Shown here: piece after piece, positions 27,279-35,429 of the stretch
How the letters are laid out: each line of letters begins with the position of its first letter
Numbering within the stretch: the first letter of the stretch is position 1
DNA from: Pedobacter sp. JY14-1
Lineage (GTDB): Bacteria > Bacteroidota > Bacteroidia > Sphingobacteriales > Sphingobacteriaceae
Direction: 5' to 3'
Assembly: GCF_029269825.1 (NCBI RefSeq)
Contig: NZ_JARJHU010000003.1
Location: 658,475 to 722,474, forward strand
DNA length: 64,000 bases
Notes under the pieces: generated by a model
Database searches by the model: none
Told to the model about the DNA's origin: nothing
Seen by the model: only the letters and a program-made list of their open reading frames with translations
Made by a program: the position numbers and the translations under genes

Positions 27279-28673
27279 TCAATTCAGCCCCGAATCAGGC
27301 GAGGGTTGAAGTGCCTCCGACACGGGCTTCGGGGTCCAGTCAATTCGTGCAGAGAGATACATCATCACCGCTATGATCACAAACAAGCCGACGCTGCCAA
27401 ACAGTAATGCCAGGTCCTGCAACTGGATAATCACGAAAATGAAACTGTAAAATACAGTCAGTATCATTGAAAATACCAACGCAGGTTTCCTGTTCCTGAG
27501 GAGCGCACCAATGAAAAAGCCAATCAGCAGGACGGTAGCTACTGAAGCGATGAGATAGGCAATATTGAAGCCGACCTGCTCGGAAAAAGCAAGCAGCAGC
27601 GTATAATAAATGGTCATTGCTGCGCCGATCAGCACATATTGCAGCAAATGCACCCGCTTCCCGCCCAGTATCTCTGTGAAAAAAAGGGAAACAAAGGTGA
27701 GCAGTATGATCAGGATCGCGTACTTCGCAGACCGCATGGTCTTCTGGTACTGATCTACCGGCAAAATGAATTTCACGCCAAATACAGCGTCATTATTTAC
27801 CTTCAACAATGCTGCATCCTTGGCCAGCCATTGCTGGGGGAAAGGCCTGTTGAAATAGGACATTTTCCAGGATGCATCAAAGCCGCTGTCGGCAATCTTG
27901 CGGTCTTCGGGGAGATACCTTCCAGTGAAGCTGGGATTGGTCCATGGACCATTTACCCGCACCGTCGTACTTTTTCCGAGGTGCATAAAGTTGAGTTCAC
28001 TGCTGCCCCTGATGTCGAGGTCAAAACTGAAATTCAGCCGCGTACTTTTTCCCGCACTCAGGTCGGGGAGCACGATCAGGTTGTTGCTGAACAGGGTAGA
28101 CTGACTGAAATCGGTTTCAGCGCTGTAAACGGCATTGCCCAGTTTAACTGAAGGATTGTTTTTGAGGCCTTTCAGGTCGCTGATGCCGATGGCCACCTTT
28201 GCCTTGTCCCATAAGATCAGATCAGGATTGATCCCCGACTTTTTAAGCTCCAGGTCTCCGAAGCTGCCGTTTACCGTCAGTTTGCTGTTGTACACAACCG
28301 CATCGAAAATTCCGCGGTGCAGTACTTCCGGATCGGCTTTCCCGGTAATGTCCAGCTTTTCCGGCAGCAGAAAGAGCTGGCTGATCACTTCACTGAAATT
28401 TTCCTTGCCGGCATTGTCCTTCGTGCGTACCATCGTTTTGTAGGGCAATACCAATACCGGACCCTGTAAGAGCTGGCTGCCCGACCACTTATCGGAAACC
28501 TCTCCGATCACTTCCTCCTGCCGCTGCTGTCGTTCCTGGATGAGGCTCTGGATCATGCTGGATGGGATCAGCAGGAGCAGGGTAAGTACACCGATCATGA
28601 AGAGTTTGATCAGGGCAGATTGTCCGAACCATTTAAAAATGTTGGTTACCGGTTGTTCAATTGAGTTGTTCAT
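27279..28673 (-). CDS. creD: CreD-family inner membrane protein
   Basis: 464 residues. One N-terminal membrane helix (about 20-42) is followed by a large periplasmic domain starting SDKWSGSQLLQGPVLVLPY, then about six helices at the C-terminus from residue 300. This layout and the QGPVLVLPY motif are typical of CreD, an envelope protein of unclear biochemical role linked to beta-lactam and colicin tolerance in other bacteria. A 17-base palindrome lies 18 bases upstream and is shared with the regulator operon. Confidence 0.88.
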   Translation of the reverse strand: MNNSIEQPVTNIFKWFGQSALIKLFMIGVLTLLLLIPSSMIQSLIQERQQRQEEVIGEVSDKWSGSQLLQGPVLVLPYKTMVRTKDNAGKENFSEVISQLFLLPEKLDITGKADPEVLHRGIFDAVVYNSKLTVNGSFGDLELKKSGINPDLILWDKAKVAIGISDLKGLKNNPSVKLGNAVYSAETDFSQSTLFSNNLIVLPDLSAGKSTRLNFSFDLDIRGSSELNFMHLGKSTTVRVNGPWTNPSFTGRYLPEDRKIADSGFDASWKMSYFNRPFPQQWLAKDAALLKVNNDAVFGVKFILPVDQYQKTMRSAKYAILIILLTFVSLFFTEILGGKRVHLLQYVLIGAAMTIYYTLLLAFSEQVGFNIAYLIASVATVLLIGFFIGALLRNRKPALVFSMILTVFYSFIFVIIQLQDLALLFGSVGLFVIIAVMMYLSARIDWTPKPVSEALQPSPDSGLN

Positions 28674-28691
28674 ATCTGTTGTTTTAAAAGT

Positions 28692-28708
28692 ACTTTGTAT
28701 TTCAAAGT
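28692..28708. promoter_or_regulatory. Palindromic operator candidate before creD
   Basis: ACTTTG-TATTT-CAAAGT, a perfect 6-base inverted repeat with a 5-base spacer. It lies 18 bases upstream of creD and 17 bases from the end of the regulator gene. The same arms and spacing occur at 29651-29667. It is the likely binding site of the winged-helix regulator encoded next to it. Confidence 0.6.
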
Positions 28709-28724
28709 GTATGGGTAAAAAAAA

Positions 28725-29027
28725 TTATTGCTTTTGCTGTCTGATTAAATTTTCAAGCGCCTGGAGGTGCTTCTTAAAGGCTTCCCTTCCTGCAGGTGAT
28801 GCCGAATACTGGGTGTTGGGTTTCCGGCCAATAAAGCTTTTATTGACGATGATGTAGCTCTCCTTTTCGAGTGCTTTCAGGTGCGAGGCCAGGTTGCCGT
28901 CTGTCACGTTCAGCAGCTCTTTCAGCGAGTTGAAATCGTAGCTGTCGTTGGCAACCAGCACGCTCATGACCTGCAGGCGGATCCGGTTTTCAAAAGCCTT
29001 ATCAAATTGTTCTAACGAGATCTTCAC
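28725..29027 (-). CDS. Winged-helix transcriptional regulator
   Basis: 100 residues from a GTG start. FENRIRLQVMSVLV and ELLNVTDGNLASHLKALEKESYIIVNKSFIGRKPNTQYSASPAGREAF form a compact MarR/ArsR-like winged helix of the kind often found next to CreD in Bacteroidota. It has no effector domain. Its GTG overlaps the stop of the preceding membrane protein by 4 bases (GTGA). Two copies of one palindrome flank the regulator operon, so it probably controls itself and creD. Confidence 0.85.
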   Translation of the reverse strand: MKISLEQFDKAFENRIRLQVMSVLVANDSYDFNSLKELLNVTDGNLASHLKALEKESYIIVNKSFIGRKPNTQYSASPAGREAFKKHLQALENLIRQQKQ

Positions 29028-29641
29028 TGATTGTATTTAAAATGCATTACAGTTCCATACAAAATGTGCAGCGCCCCGAACCCTATGGTCCAGAACACGA
29101 TGCCATAGCCGGGAAATGCTGCGGCCATCAGTCCAAGCACGATTTCACACAAGCCCAGCCACTTCACATCGGAAAGCGTGTACTGGCTGCCCGCCACCAG
29201 TGCAAGGCCGTAAAAAATCAGGCAGGAAGAAGAGATCACACCGAAATAGCCTCTCGACATCAGGATCAGGATCAGCAACCCACCGGTAACCAGCGGAATC
29301 GTCATGGTCATCAGGAGACGCTTGCTTACCGGGTTCCAATAGTTCTCGTTCCGTTTACGTGCCTGCCGTATGGTCAGCCAGATACCGGTAGACAGCGAAA
29401 GTACCAATACAATGGCAGCGATCAGGAAAAGCTGCCACAAGATATTCAGATCAATGTAGCTGTCCCTGAACATCAGGCCGCCATTGTCCTTGTAAACCAA
29501 TTTGTATCCGACATACGCCCCGATCAGCGCATAAATCCCTGCAAGCACTCCAGAAAGCCCGCTCAGCGAGATGAACTTGCTTGATCTCTCCATCAGGTTC
29601 CTGATTGAGCTGAGCTCTGAATAGATATCTTCTTCTTTCAT
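29024..29641 (-). CDS. Membrane protein of unknown function
   Basis: 205 residues from MKEEDIYSELSSIRNLMERS (29641). A short amphipathic N-terminus is followed by about six hydrophobic segments from residue 28 on. I do not recognise a specific family. The translational overlap with the winged-helix regulator suggests that the membrane protein may sense or sequester it. A palindromic operator candidate begins 10 bases upstream. Confidence 0.75.
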   Translation of the reverse strand: MKEEDIYSELSSIRNLMERSSKFISLSGLSGVLAGIYALIGAYVGYKLVYKDNGGLMFRDSYIDLNILWQLFLIAAIVLVLSLSTGIWLTIRQARKRNENYWNPVSKRLLMTMTIPLVTGGLLILILMSRGYFGVISSSCLIFYGLALVAGSQYTLSDVKWLGLCEIVLGLMAAAFPGYGIVFWTIGFGALHILYGTVMHFKYNQ

Positions 29642-29650
29642 GTGGAATGT

Positions 29651-29667
29651 ACTTTGAATTACAAAGT
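29651..29667. promoter_or_regulatory. Palindromic operator candidate before the regulator operon
   Basis: ACTTTG-AATTA-CAAAGT, the same arms and spacing as the site before creD. It is 10 bases upstream of the membrane protein start. The TTTG in the palindrome could be part of the -7 box on the minus strand (TTACTTTG), so a bound repressor would block the promoter. Confidence 0.6.
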
Positions 29668-29779
29668 AAAATATTTTATCATTCAATGTCAAGGGGCTCT
29701 GTAAAAATAGATGAGTATGCTGCAATATTCAGCAAGATCCGGATTTGATATGGGCCGCAACATTCAGATTTTTGTATCG

Positions 29780-29787
29780 TAACTTTG
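29780..29787 (+). promoter_or_regulatory. -7 promoter element before the Ada-like gene
   Basis: TAACTTTG matches TAnnTTTG exactly and ends 7 bases before the ATG at 29795. If used, the mRNA would be leaderless or nearly so. No well-spaced -33 box is seen. Confidence 0.3.
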
Positions 29788-29794
29788 AACAGAC

Positions 29795-30664
29795 ATGGAG
29801 ACACAGGCGGCACTCAACTACGCTAGAATTGCAAAGGCGATCGATTACATACAGCAGAACTTTCGGCAGCAGCCTAATCTGGATGAAGTTGCCGAAAAGG
29901 TGCACCTAAGTCCATCACACTTTCAACGGCTCTTTACCGAATGGGCCGGAACAAGTCCAAAGCGCTTTTTGCAATACATCAGTGTAGAATATGCAAAACA
30001 ACTGTTATCTGACCGGCAGGCGACCCTGTTTGACACGGCCTTTGAGACCGGTCTCTCCAGTACCAGTCGTCTGCACGACCTGTTCGTCAGTATCGAAGGG
30101 ATGACCCCTGCCGAGTACAAGAATGGGGGGAAGGAACTTGTTATCAATTACAGTTTTGCAGAGAGTGCTTTTGGCAGTATCATCGTAGCCTCAACAGCCA
30201 AGGGTGTATGTTATATGGCTTTTGAGGAAGATGAGTTAAAGGCCCTGCAGGATCTTCAGGTCAGGTTTCCCAATGCCTCGTTTCACAGAAAGCTTGACCA
30301 GATGCAGCAGAATGCCCTGTTTATCTTTCAAAATGACTGGAGCAGGCTTTCAGAGATCAAACTTCACCTGAAGGGTACAGATTTTCAGCTGAAGGTATGG
30401 GAGAGCCTGCTGAAAATCCCGATGGGCAGGTTGTCTACTTATGGTAGCATTGCCGAAAGCATCGGCAGTCCGGCGGCGTCCAGGGCTGTGGGCACGGCAA
30501 TCGGCAGCAATCCCGTAGCCTTCCTCATCCCTTGTCACCGGGTGATCCAGTCATCGGGGATTTTTGGCGGTTATATGTGGGGGCCTACCAGGAAGGCCGC
30601 AATCATTGGGTGGGAAGCGGCGCAAATGGAACGGGAAGGAGCGGGCGAATATGGAGAAGCTTAA
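29795..30664 (+). CDS. Ada-like regulator/O6-alkylguanine-DNA alkyltransferase
   Basis: 289 residues. The N-terminal 110 form an AraC-type double helix-turn-helix (LDEVAEKVHLSPSHFQRLFTEW). The C-terminal part is an alkyltransferase with the acceptor Cys247 in IPCHRVI and the Arg finger region GSPAASRAVGTAIGSNP. The Ada N-terminal zinc domain, whose Cys takes methyl from phosphotriesters and switches Ada to an activator, is absent. It overlaps the AlkB-like gene by 14 bases, forming an alkylation-repair pair. Confidence 0.92.
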   Translation: METQAALNYARIAKAIDYIQQNFRQQPNLDEVAEKVHLSPSHFQRLFTEWAGTSPKRFLQYISVEYAKQLLSDRQATLFDTAFETGLSSTSRLHDLFVSIEGMTPAEYKNGGKELVINYSFAESAFGSIIVASTAKGVCYMAFEEDELKALQDLQVRFPNASFHRKLDQMQQNALFIFQNDWSRLSEIKLHLKGTDFQLKVWESLLKIPMGRLSTYGSIAESIGSPAASRAVGTAIGSNPVAFLIPCHRVIQSSGIFGGYMWGPTRKAAIIGWEAAQMEREGAGEYGEA

Positions 30665-31244
30665 GAACCTGTTACCTGCAGATGGCATTGTCAATTACTA
30701 CGGTCCGCTGCTGGGTATTGCGGCAGCCGATCATTATCTTGATGCCCTGCTGCATACCATCGAGTGGAAAAACGATGAGGCGATGATTTTTGGCAGGAAG
30801 ATCATTACTAAAAGAAAGGTGGCCTGGTATGGGGAAAAGCCTTTTGAATACACCTATTCCAATGTGACGAAACGTGCCCTGCCCTGGACAAGGGAACTAC
30901 TGGAGTTAAAGGAGTTGATAGAGCAGGAAACAGGTGAGACGTTCAACTCCTGCCTGCTGAACCTTTACCATAGTGGGGACGAAGGAATGGCCTGGCATAG
31001 TGATGAAGAAAAAGACCTGAAGAAAAACGGGGCCATCGGCTCGCTCAGCCTTGGCGCCGAACGGAAATTTGCCTTTAAGCATAAGCAAAGCGGCGAAAAG
31101 GTAGAAATGATACTTGAACATGGTAGTTTACTGGTCATGAAAGGCACAACACAGACCTGGTGGCTGCACCGGCTGCCTCCTTCAAAAAAGGTTGCAGGGT
31201 TGCGGGTAAACCTGACCTTCAGAACGATTGTTTCGGGGGAGTAG
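30651..31244 (+). CDS. AlkB-like 2-oxoglutarate/Fe(II) dioxygenase
   Basis: 197 residues from MEKLKNLLPADG; the longer frame back to 30564 lies inside the Ada-like gene. Fe ligands are His116 and Asp118 (WHSDEE) and His173 (WWLHRLP), and Arg185 with Arg191 in GLRVNLTFR bind 2-oxoglutarate. It oxidatively removes methyl groups from DNA bases such as 1-methyladenine. Size and motifs are those of the ALKBH2-like bacterial group. It is translationally coupled to the Ada-like gene. Confidence 0.93.
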   Translation: MEKLKNLLPADGIVNYYGPLLGIAAADHYLDALLHTIEWKNDEAMIFGRKIITKRKVAWYGEKPFEYTYSNVTKRALPWTRELLELKELIEQETGETFNSCLLNLYHSGDEGMAWHSDEEKDLKKNGAIGSLSLGAERKFAFKHKQSGEKVEMILEHGSLLVMKGTTQTWWLHRLPPSKKVAGLRVNLTFRTIVSGE

Positions 31245-31331
31245 GACAAGATTATCGCGTTAATTTATGTTAAATAGGCGGCCGAGGTTTGGCTATGCCC
31301 GATTTTTTTTGTTTTTTCATGTAAAAAAAAT

Positions 31332-31637
31332 ATGGCAAGAAACCTTTTGATCGCATTGCTGCTCTTAGTAGCTTTCGGCTGTAAGAAAAAGTTCAGTGAT
31401 GATGATACTACACTTTATAAGTGGAAGAGAGATCTTTACCGTGCACGCGTGAAAGATGACGGACCTGCGATTTTTTACTCGAGAGACCCTAAAGTTTCCA
31501 GAAACCCTGATGCTGTTTTCTTAAGTTCGGAAGAGGTTGTGCTGACGGAATACCGTAAGGACAAGCAACAGGACAGTATTTATAAGGCAAGCGGGAAAAC
31601 TCAGGTTTATAAATATGAAAAAATCGCCCAGCAATGA
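31332..31637 (+). CDS. Small lipoprotein of unknown function
   Basis: 101 residues. The signal ends with the lipobox AFGC at Cys17, followed by Lys-Lys-Lys. The mature part is charged and short with no recognised domain (KRDLYRARVKDDGPAIFYS). It starts after a run of eight T and an A-rich leader 87 bases from the AlkB-like stop. It is the first of a block of AT-rich unknown genes. Confidence 0.7.
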   Translation: MARNLLIALLLLVAFGCKKKFSDDDTTLYKWKRDLYRARVKDDGPAIFYSRDPKVSRNPDAVFLSSEEVVLTEYRKDKQQDSIYKASGKTQVYKYEKIAQQ

Positions 31638-31776
31638 TCGTTGCCAGTGGCGAATCTGATGAATTGTATCGTCAGTAATTAAAACGCGCCTTCATAATTG
31701 TTTTAACTGTCATTATGTTAAAATGTTATCTTTTCGAAAAAAGAATAGTTAGCTTGGATTGGTTAAATTTAACAGT

Positions 31777-32403
31777 ATGAAGACGACCATTTTGATTATG
31801 GGCTTCCTGTTATTGCTCGTATTCCAATCCTATACCCAGTATAGTCATAAGATTGAGCCATTGTACAAGTTTATGCAGGCAAATGCCGATACTACGATTG
31901 TGATTGAGCAAGTTTCCAATTGGATTAGCGTTGCCCCCAATGTTTACCTTCTCAGTAAGAAGGGCGATACATTGAATTGTTTTACTTACAGAGATCTTGC
32001 TTATTCAAGAAGCAACAGCGTTCTTATTCCAACTCACATCAGACAGTCTATGTATAAGGTTCATAAACATAAAATTTTGACCGAGCCCGTGGATGTAAAT
32101 GAATTCTTTAGTGTTTGTGCAATAAAACAAGAAACGCTACAGGATCTGTGGAAACAGATACATCGCCTGAGACCATGGACACTTTCTGATGATAAAGTTG
32201 ATGGAGAAGGTTGCGGTGTGAATGGGCGCAAAAGTCCTGTAATATATGACGGCGGGGGTCTAAACTTATATTTGATTACGGGCAATGAAATCAAGCAGCT
32301 CTACTTTTATGCGCCGGCATTCTACCAGAAATATTGTAAATGGCGTAGAGGCAGGGAAGCGGTTCTCAAAATAGAAGGGTTGTTTCGGGAATATGTTCAA
32401 TGA
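31777..32403 (+). CDS. Exported protein of unknown function
   Basis: 208 residues from MKTTILIMG (31777); an upstream in-frame start at 31759 is less likely. A signal peptide of about 20 residues ends near SYTQ. The mature protein has GEGCGVNGRKSPVIYDGGGLNLYLITG near its centre and no family I recognise. It is preceded by a 139-base AT-rich spacer. Its stop faces the minus-strand monooxygenase-like gene. Confidence 0.65.
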   Translation: MKTTILIMGFLLLLVFQSYTQYSHKIEPLYKFMQANADTTIVIEQVSNWISVAPNVYLLSKKGDTLNCFTYRDLAYSRSNSVLIPTHIRQSMYKVHKHKILTEPVDVNEFFSVCAIKQETLQDLWKQIHRLRPWTLSDDKVDGEGCGVNGRKSPVIYDGGGLNLYLITGNEIKQLYFYAPAFYQKYCKWRRGREAVLKIEGLFREYVQ

Positions 32404-32436
32404 ATGCAATCCAATTAACCCGTCTATTTCAAATAA

Positions 32437-32727
32437 TTAAACGATTTGTACAAAGTGCTCCACTACCGGAAACGGATCATAATGATGGTGCAAAAGCTCC
32501 CGCCATTTAGTGTATGCTTCAGATTGCCTGAAACCGATTGTGTGGTCTTCGAGTGTTTCCCACTGTACCAATAGGAGATATTTATTGTCTTGCTCGATAC
32601 ACTTCTGTAAAGTATGGTTAATGTAACCGGGAATTTGACTTATATATTGGCCTGCTTCTTTGAAGTCGGATTCAAAGCTTTCGAGGTTAGGCTTCTTTAC
32701 ATATAGCATTGCTGCTTCAAGTATCAT
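32437..32727 (-). CDS. ABM-domain (antibiotic biosynthesis monooxygenase-like) protein
   Basis: 96 residues, the size of single ABM domains. AMLYVKKPNLESFESDFKEA and LLLVQWETLEDHTIGFRQSEAYTKW fit the ferredoxin-like dimeric fold with a VQWE strand. Such proteins include small-molecule oxygenases and heme-degrading enzymes; no specific activity can be assigned. A 97-base spacer separates it from the membrane protein upstream. Confidence 0.8.
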   Translation of the reverse strand: MILEAAMLYVKKPNLESFESDFKEAGQYISQIPGYINHTLQKCIEQDNKYLLLVQWETLEDHTIGFRQSEAYTKWRELLHHHYDPFPVVEHFVQIV

Positions 32728-32824
32728 AGTTTTAAAGTTAAGGATTGTCTGAGCGTTTCGTGTTTTATGGGTAATTACTCTGGATCAAGGACGTTAGCGG
32801 AGCGAAAGATTCAGAATGCTATGC

Positions 32825-33100
32825 CTATCTAACAATTGACCAGGCAATCATTCCGACTATAACCAAAGGGGCGACAATCGTCATGAGCGTGGAATATGCG
32901 ATGTAAAGCCATCTAATTGCCAATGGTAACCGGCCAAAGTCATACTTGTTGTCTTCAATTGTTTTATTCTTGAATTTATCACTAGAGTGATACCATGCCC
33001 AGGGAAAGACAAGTATGGCAGATATGACCGTTGCATATCCTACATTTAGATGTAGATTATGCGTGCTTTGAGATGTAATTATAACAAAAAAGAGCAACAA
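32825..33100 (-). CDS. Small membrane protein, start uncertain
   Basis: 91 residues if read from TTG 33100. Two hydrophobic segments are seen (about 19-36 and 63-88) around a charged KNKTIEDNKYDFGRLP loop. The first nine codons lie inside a 27-base repeat that also stands before the next gene upstream (33513-33539), where it is non-coding. The true start may therefore be lost or further in, and the gene may be a remnant. Confidence 0.45.
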   Translation of the reverse strand: MLLFFVIITSQSTHNLHLNVGYATVISAILVFPWAWYHSSDKFKNKTIEDNKYDFGRLPLAIRWLYIAYSTLMTIVAPLVIVGMIAWSIVR

Positions 33101-33101
33101 T
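33075..33101 (-). repeat. 27-base leader repeat, copy 2
   Basis: Differs from 33513-33539 at 3 of 27 positions. On the minus strand it reads as a T-rich promoter-like block containing TTTTTTGTTATAATTAC. It overlaps the apparent start of the 91-residue ORF. Confidence 0.6.
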
Positions 33102-33161
33102 GTTCAAAGAACAGTCTTAAGCAACGCTTCTTAGAAACGGCTTGATTTAGGAATGATATAT

Positions 33162-33509
33162 TTACAAGTGGTCTTTCAGTTCTTCTTTCAGCTTATGAAA
33201 GTAGCTGATTTTGCTCGCCAGCAGATCCTTTTCAGACATCTTTGGTTTAGCAATCGGAGTTGAGATATTCTTTCCATCAGTGACTTTTATCGTCACTTCA
33301 TCACCAATGATCAATTCCCGATCACACCAAGTTAAATATGTTTCAGTTGTTGAATCTAAACCGCTCACGTTGATGCTCAGGTATTTGTGACTATCCACAT
33401 TGCTGTTTACCCATTGCGTTATTACCGATACCACTCCAAACTCCGATGTGATTCCGGCAGTCGAAACCAGATGATTGTTGACGTATATTTCAAATGAAGG
33501 ATTGTTCAT
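33162..33509 (-). CDS. Hypothetical protein
   Basis: 115 residues with no signal peptide and no recognised domain. The N-terminal half looks beta-rich (FEIYVNNHLVSTAGI, HKYLSINVSGL) with TYLTWCDRELIIGDEV in the middle, and the C-terminus is a charged helix. The small size and clustering with other small genes leave an immunity or accessory role open. A 27-base repeat lies 3 bases upstream of the ATG. Confidence 0.55.
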   Translation of the reverse strand: MNNPSFEIYVNNHLVSTAGITSEFGVVSVITQWVNSNVDSHKYLSINVSGLDSTTETYLTWCDRELIIGDEVTIKVTDGKNISTPIAKPKMSEKDLLASKISYFHKLKEELKDHL

Positions 33510-33512
33510 GAA

Positions 33513-33539
33513 GTAATTATAGCAAAAAAGAGTAGCAAT
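33513..33539 (-). repeat. 27-base leader repeat, copy 1
   Basis: Minus strand, ending 3 bases before the ATG at 33509. A 24/27 match to 33075-33101. A weaker relative (GTAGCAA next to TATAGCAAAA on plus, about 36568-36587) lies before the DUF4105 gene. The TATAAT-like core may be promoter-related. Confidence 0.6.
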
Positions 33540-33545
33540 CCACCA

Positions 33546-34037
33546 TCACTTCCTTGCATCTTCGAACAAGTCCGGATCCTTATATGAATATCTTATAGGA
33601 AATATATCTCCAACGATAATTCGCTTACTATCTTCAACATCATCTATTATGTGATGATTGTATATCTTACCGTTCGAAGAATAAGTAAACTTAATTATTA
33701 TTCCTGGGTAACTTTTGGGACCGCTCATGTATTTAACCGATGTGACTATCGCATTCGCATTCTTACCATACATCCTAAGCTGCGTGTCAACATAATTATT
33801 ATGAAGAATATTAATTAAAAGAAGTGTAGATCCTGCTAAAAGGACGAAGGTTAAGCCTTGGATCAGGTAGTTTCCCGAAAACCATACCTGAATTAGAAAA
33901 TAAATAGATATTGCGATAACTAATTGATCGAGGCCATAAAGGGTTGACAACTTATGCGCATAGTACATGTGCGCATAGCCAGAAGCTACAATCGTTATAG
34001 AAAATATTAAAGTTAGAATATTACTTCTTTTCATCAT
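33546..34037 (-). CDS. Membrane protein with DUF3592-like C-terminus
   Basis: 163 residues. Three hydrophobic segments occupy about 6-80. The C-terminal soluble half contains NAIVTSVKYMSGPKSYPGIIIKFTYSSNGKIY and GDIFPIRYSYKDPDLFE, which resembles DUF3592-type domains (a guess from pattern). Two adjacent ATG codons are possible starts (34037, 34034). It is 7 bases after the upstream gene, so the two are co-transcribed. Confidence 0.55.
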   Translation of the reverse strand: MMKRSNILTLIFSITIVASGYAHMYYAHKLSTLYGLDQLVIAISIYFLIQVWFSGNYLIQGLTFVLLAGSTLLLINILHNNYVDTQLRMYGKNANAIVTSVKYMSGPKSYPGIIIKFTYSSNGKIYNHHIIDDVEDSKRIIVGDIFPIRYSYKDPDLFEDARK

Positions 34038-34044
34038 GAAAAAC

Positions 34045-35298
34045 CTAATTCAGCAGGGTTTTGAAGTCCGGTGTATCGAACACAAACTCGGGCTCCATAT
34101 GATTAGGGCTGTAATTAACTACAAGTGGAAACCGGTTAGCACGCTCAACAGTTACCATAAGGGCATGTGAACCTTTTCCAAAGAAGTTTTCAAATACTGC
34201 GATACCACGTGACTTTTCAACTAAATGAACCCGGAATTTTCGCTCGTTACCTCTAAAGTCTGTAGTACTGACCGCGTAAACATCTTTACTATTTTGCGTC
34301 ACCCCATTAATCAAGTGTACCATTCGTTCCATTTCCTTCACGAGCATGGTGCTGTCATTAAACGACACCTTCCTTTGTGTTCTATTTGATGGAGAGTAGA
34401 CATAGAATCTCTCTTTATACGTGTGGAGTTGAACCCAGTTACGAGGCAATTCACTTAGGGTAATCGGTTGAATGCGTGGCTTTTTGTATTTCTGAAGTTC
34501 CTTAACGTCCTGCTTATATTGTTTGTCAGAATTAGTGTAATCAAGGTTTGTAAGTACTGCAAAGTATGGCGACTTAGCTTCGTCTTTATCCACATAAACT
34601 GAGTGCCCTTCCGCATTGGGCTTTCTCAGAAAAATGGTGTCTCTTTTCTCTTTCTCCTGTTGCAATGTAATTTCACGGCTGATGTCTGATCTTACTTGGC
34701 TATACATCGGTCTCACCATCTTTAGAAACATCGTGAGAATTGCCTCGTAGTGTCGATACACAGGCTCATCCGGATACTCTCGGATAGGATCTTCCGGAGA
34801 TCCAAAACTGAATGATCTTTTACTCCCGTTTATCTTATAAATAATATGATACGGAGTTAGAAACCCTTTCTTATATATCTCGCGCTGATTTGGTAAAGTT
34901 GTAATCTGATGGGCAAGCAACTGTTCAACTATAGAATCAAGATTAGCTTCATCAATATGGAATTTCTTGTAATTGTAGGGATTTACAGATAGAGGTGCTG
35001 GACTTCGGAAATCATCCTTCATTTTATGATAAAAGTAACCTACGTATTTCCCATCTTTCCTGGTAATTGTCGTTACCGTTTGGTCATACCACTTGGCATT
35101 AAGTAGAAACCTGATCTCAAATTCAGTGGAATCGTCAGTAGGCTTCAATTCCCACCCATAATTACTCTTTTCAAATTCAGGACATGCACAACCAGGTACT
35201 ATTTCCTGAAACTGATAACGTTTTTGTTGGGCCAGACTGATGTTAAAAGTAAGTACCAAAGCCAGAAAGAACGAATAAAATAATAGCTGGCGTTTCAT
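34045..35298 (-). CDS. Exported protein of unknown function
   Basis: 417 residues from MKRQLLFYS (35298), with a signal peptide ending SLAQ near residue 22. Starts at 35310 and 35373 are less likely. The mature part has a PGCACPEF Cys pair near residue 33 and no family I recognise. The C-terminal third contains HLVEKSRGIAVFENFFGKG. It is followed within 7 bases by the membrane protein gene. Confidence 0.6.
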   Translation of the reverse strand: MKRQLLFYSFFLALVLTFNISLAQQKRYQFQEIVPGCACPEFEKSNYGWELKPTDDSTEFEIRFLLNAKWYDQTVTTITRKDGKYVGYFYHKMKDDFRSPAPLSVNPYNYKKFHIDEANLDSIVEQLLAHQITTLPNQREIYKKGFLTPYHIIYKINGSKRSFSFGSPEDPIREYPDEPVYRHYEAILTMFLKMVRPMYSQVRSDISREITLQQEKEKRDTIFLRKPNAEGHSVYVDKDEAKSPYFAVLTNLDYTNSDKQYKQDVKELQKYKKPRIQPITLSELPRNWVQLHTYKERFYVYSPSNRTQRKVSFNDSTMLVKEMERMVHLINGVTQNSKDVYAVSTTDFRGNERKFRVHLVEKSRGIAVFENFFGKGSHALMVTVERANRFPLVVNYSPNHMEPEFVFDTPDFKTLLN

Positions 35299-35429
35299 AA
35301 TGATGTTCATGCTTGAATTTAAATAGGTACCTCGAATCATTGATGACCTTATCAATAGGACCGCCATCATCATGCGAATTCCATAGGCGTTAAGGTACGG
35401 AATTAAGATAATATTTGATGAATGCCATT

